A stretch of DNA of 64,000 bases from assembly GCF_003008615.1 (NCBI RefSeq), contig NZ_CP027657.1, forward strand, positions 4,836,001 to 4,900,000. Direction: 5' to 3'. This DNA is from Pseudomonas mendocina. GTDB lineage: Bacteria; Pseudomonadota; Gammaproteobacteria; Pseudomonadales; Pseudomonadaceae. This document shows, in pieces, positions 63,375 to 64,000 of the stretch (position 1 is its first letter; every line of letters begins with the position of its first letter). A program made the translations under genes and the position numbers. Under the pieces are notes generated by a model, which did no database searches, was not told where the DNA came from, and saw only the letters and a list, made by a program, of their open reading frames with translations.

Positions 63375-64000
63375 GCGCCACTGCTCAGGGTGACCCGGAA
63401 GCGGGTATGGCCTGGTTCGCTCTGCAAGCTGACGCTCCAGCCTTGCTTGGCGCAAATCCGTTTGACCAGCGACAGCCCCAGTCCGAGCCCCTCGCCACGT
63501 GCTTGCGAGCCGCGCACGAAAGGCTGGAAGATCCGCTCGTGCTGCTCGGCAGGGATGCCGGCGCCGCTGTCCTCGATACGAAACGCTCCCGACTCAAGGA
63601 TCAGGCGCACACTGCCGTTTTCGGTGTAGTGCAGAGCGTTGCGCAGCAGGTTGGCCATCACCGTGCCGAGGAAGGTGGCGTTGTAGCGGCCACCGTCCTG
63701 GCCTTCCTCGATCAACTGGAAATCCAGGCCTTTCTCTTTCATCAGCGTGCCCCAGCGGCTGGCTTGCTCATGGGCGACGGCGGCCAGGGTTCGGTCGCCG
63801 ACGAACACGGCTTCGTTGCTCTTGTCACGCGCCAGTTGCAGAAAAGTCTGTACCAGCTCGCGCATTTCCTCGCTGGCGCGGGCGATGCGTGCCAGTTGTT
63901 CTTTCTCGCGCGATCCCAGTGGGGCCTCGGCAAGCAGTTCGCAGGAGGTGGCGATGACCATCAGCGGTGTACGCAGTTCGTGACTGACATCGCTGGTGAA
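63371..64000 (-). CDS. colS: Sensor histidine kinase ColS-like, C-terminal part
   Basis: Visible: H-box VSHELRTPLMVIATSCELLAE (phospho-His at the window edge), then N-box NLLRNALHYTENGSV, G1 IEDSGAGIP, G2 GEGLGLGLSLV. The N-terminal membrane sensor lies outside the window. Identification as ColS (Zn/Fe sensing, with ColR) relies on the downstream methyltransferase-inaA-dgkA order. Confidence 0.85.
   Translation of the reverse strand, partial: FTSDVSHELRTPLMVIATSCELLAEAPLGSREKEQLARIARASEEMRELVQTFLQLARDKSNEAVFVGDRTLAAVAHEQASRWGTLMKEKGLDFQLIEEGQDGGRYNATFLGTVMANLLRNALHYTENGSVRLILESGAFRIEDSGAGIPAEQHERIFQPFVRGSQARGEGLGLGLSLVKRICAKQGWSVSLQSEPGHTRFRVTLSSGA

Overview
The window is chromosomal DNA from a GC-rich gammaproteobacterium of the genus Pseudomonas (sensu lato, most like the mendocina/alcaligenes-type lineages). 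This rests on EarP next to EF-P with Arg32, a ColS-WarA-InaA-type cluster, class II DAHP synthase, NasT-type nitrate assimilation leaders and a Pf1-like filamentous prophage in a serine tRNA gene. Species assignment is inference.

Left part (1-8800). Nitrate/nitrite assimilation on the minus strand: an NrtA/NrtB/ATPase nitrate importer (3396-6345) and the start of nirB (1-1522), with a PL7 alginate lyase, a thioesterase and a small exported protein between them. Both nitrogen operons carry a sigma-54-type promoter and a leader with two hexaloop hairpins plus an intrinsic terminator, the architecture recognised by ANTAR antiterminators such as NasT. A LexA box sits between a 104-aa hypothetical gene and a divergent lipoprotein. 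A crotonase and a small membrane protein follow.

Middle part (8839-23199). A tRNA-Ser(GGA) gene is the attachment site of a Pf1-like inovirus prophage bounded by an 83-bp direct repeat; the excised circle would be 14,212 bp. The minus-strand core reads, in transcription order, two small HTH proteins, overlapping early genes, ssDNA-binding protein, small virion proteins, CoaB, terminator, CoaA, a DUF2523-like membrane protein, Zot, replication initiator and integrase. A divergent repressor-like gene and a palindromic operator region form the switch. Cargo lies at both ends: a NYN/PIN-like nuclease next to attL, and, on the attR side, an AT-rich block with a P-loop ATPase and three membrane proteins, a ParDE pair and a cut-down MqsA-type zinc-finger protein. 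This cargo is the best candidate for an undescribed (defence-like) system.

Right part (23200-64000). Core genome: earP-efp, two LysR regulators with their divergent targets, DMT transporter, YcaQ-type glycosylase, M48 protease, class II DAHP synthase, a 164-bp MITE-like element, a translationally coupled five-gene operon (FMO, BASS transporter, SDR, TSUP transporter, N-acyl-D-amino-acid deacylase), a DEAD-box helicase, thioesterases, htpG with a sigma-32 promoter, an MHYT hybrid kinase coupled to an HD-GYP regulator, dienelactone hydrolase, an ECF sigma/anti-sigma/DUF4394 group, pirin-OsmC, a TM-less chemoreceptor with C-terminal sensor domain, and dgkA-inaA-methyltransferase-colS (truncated by the window edge).
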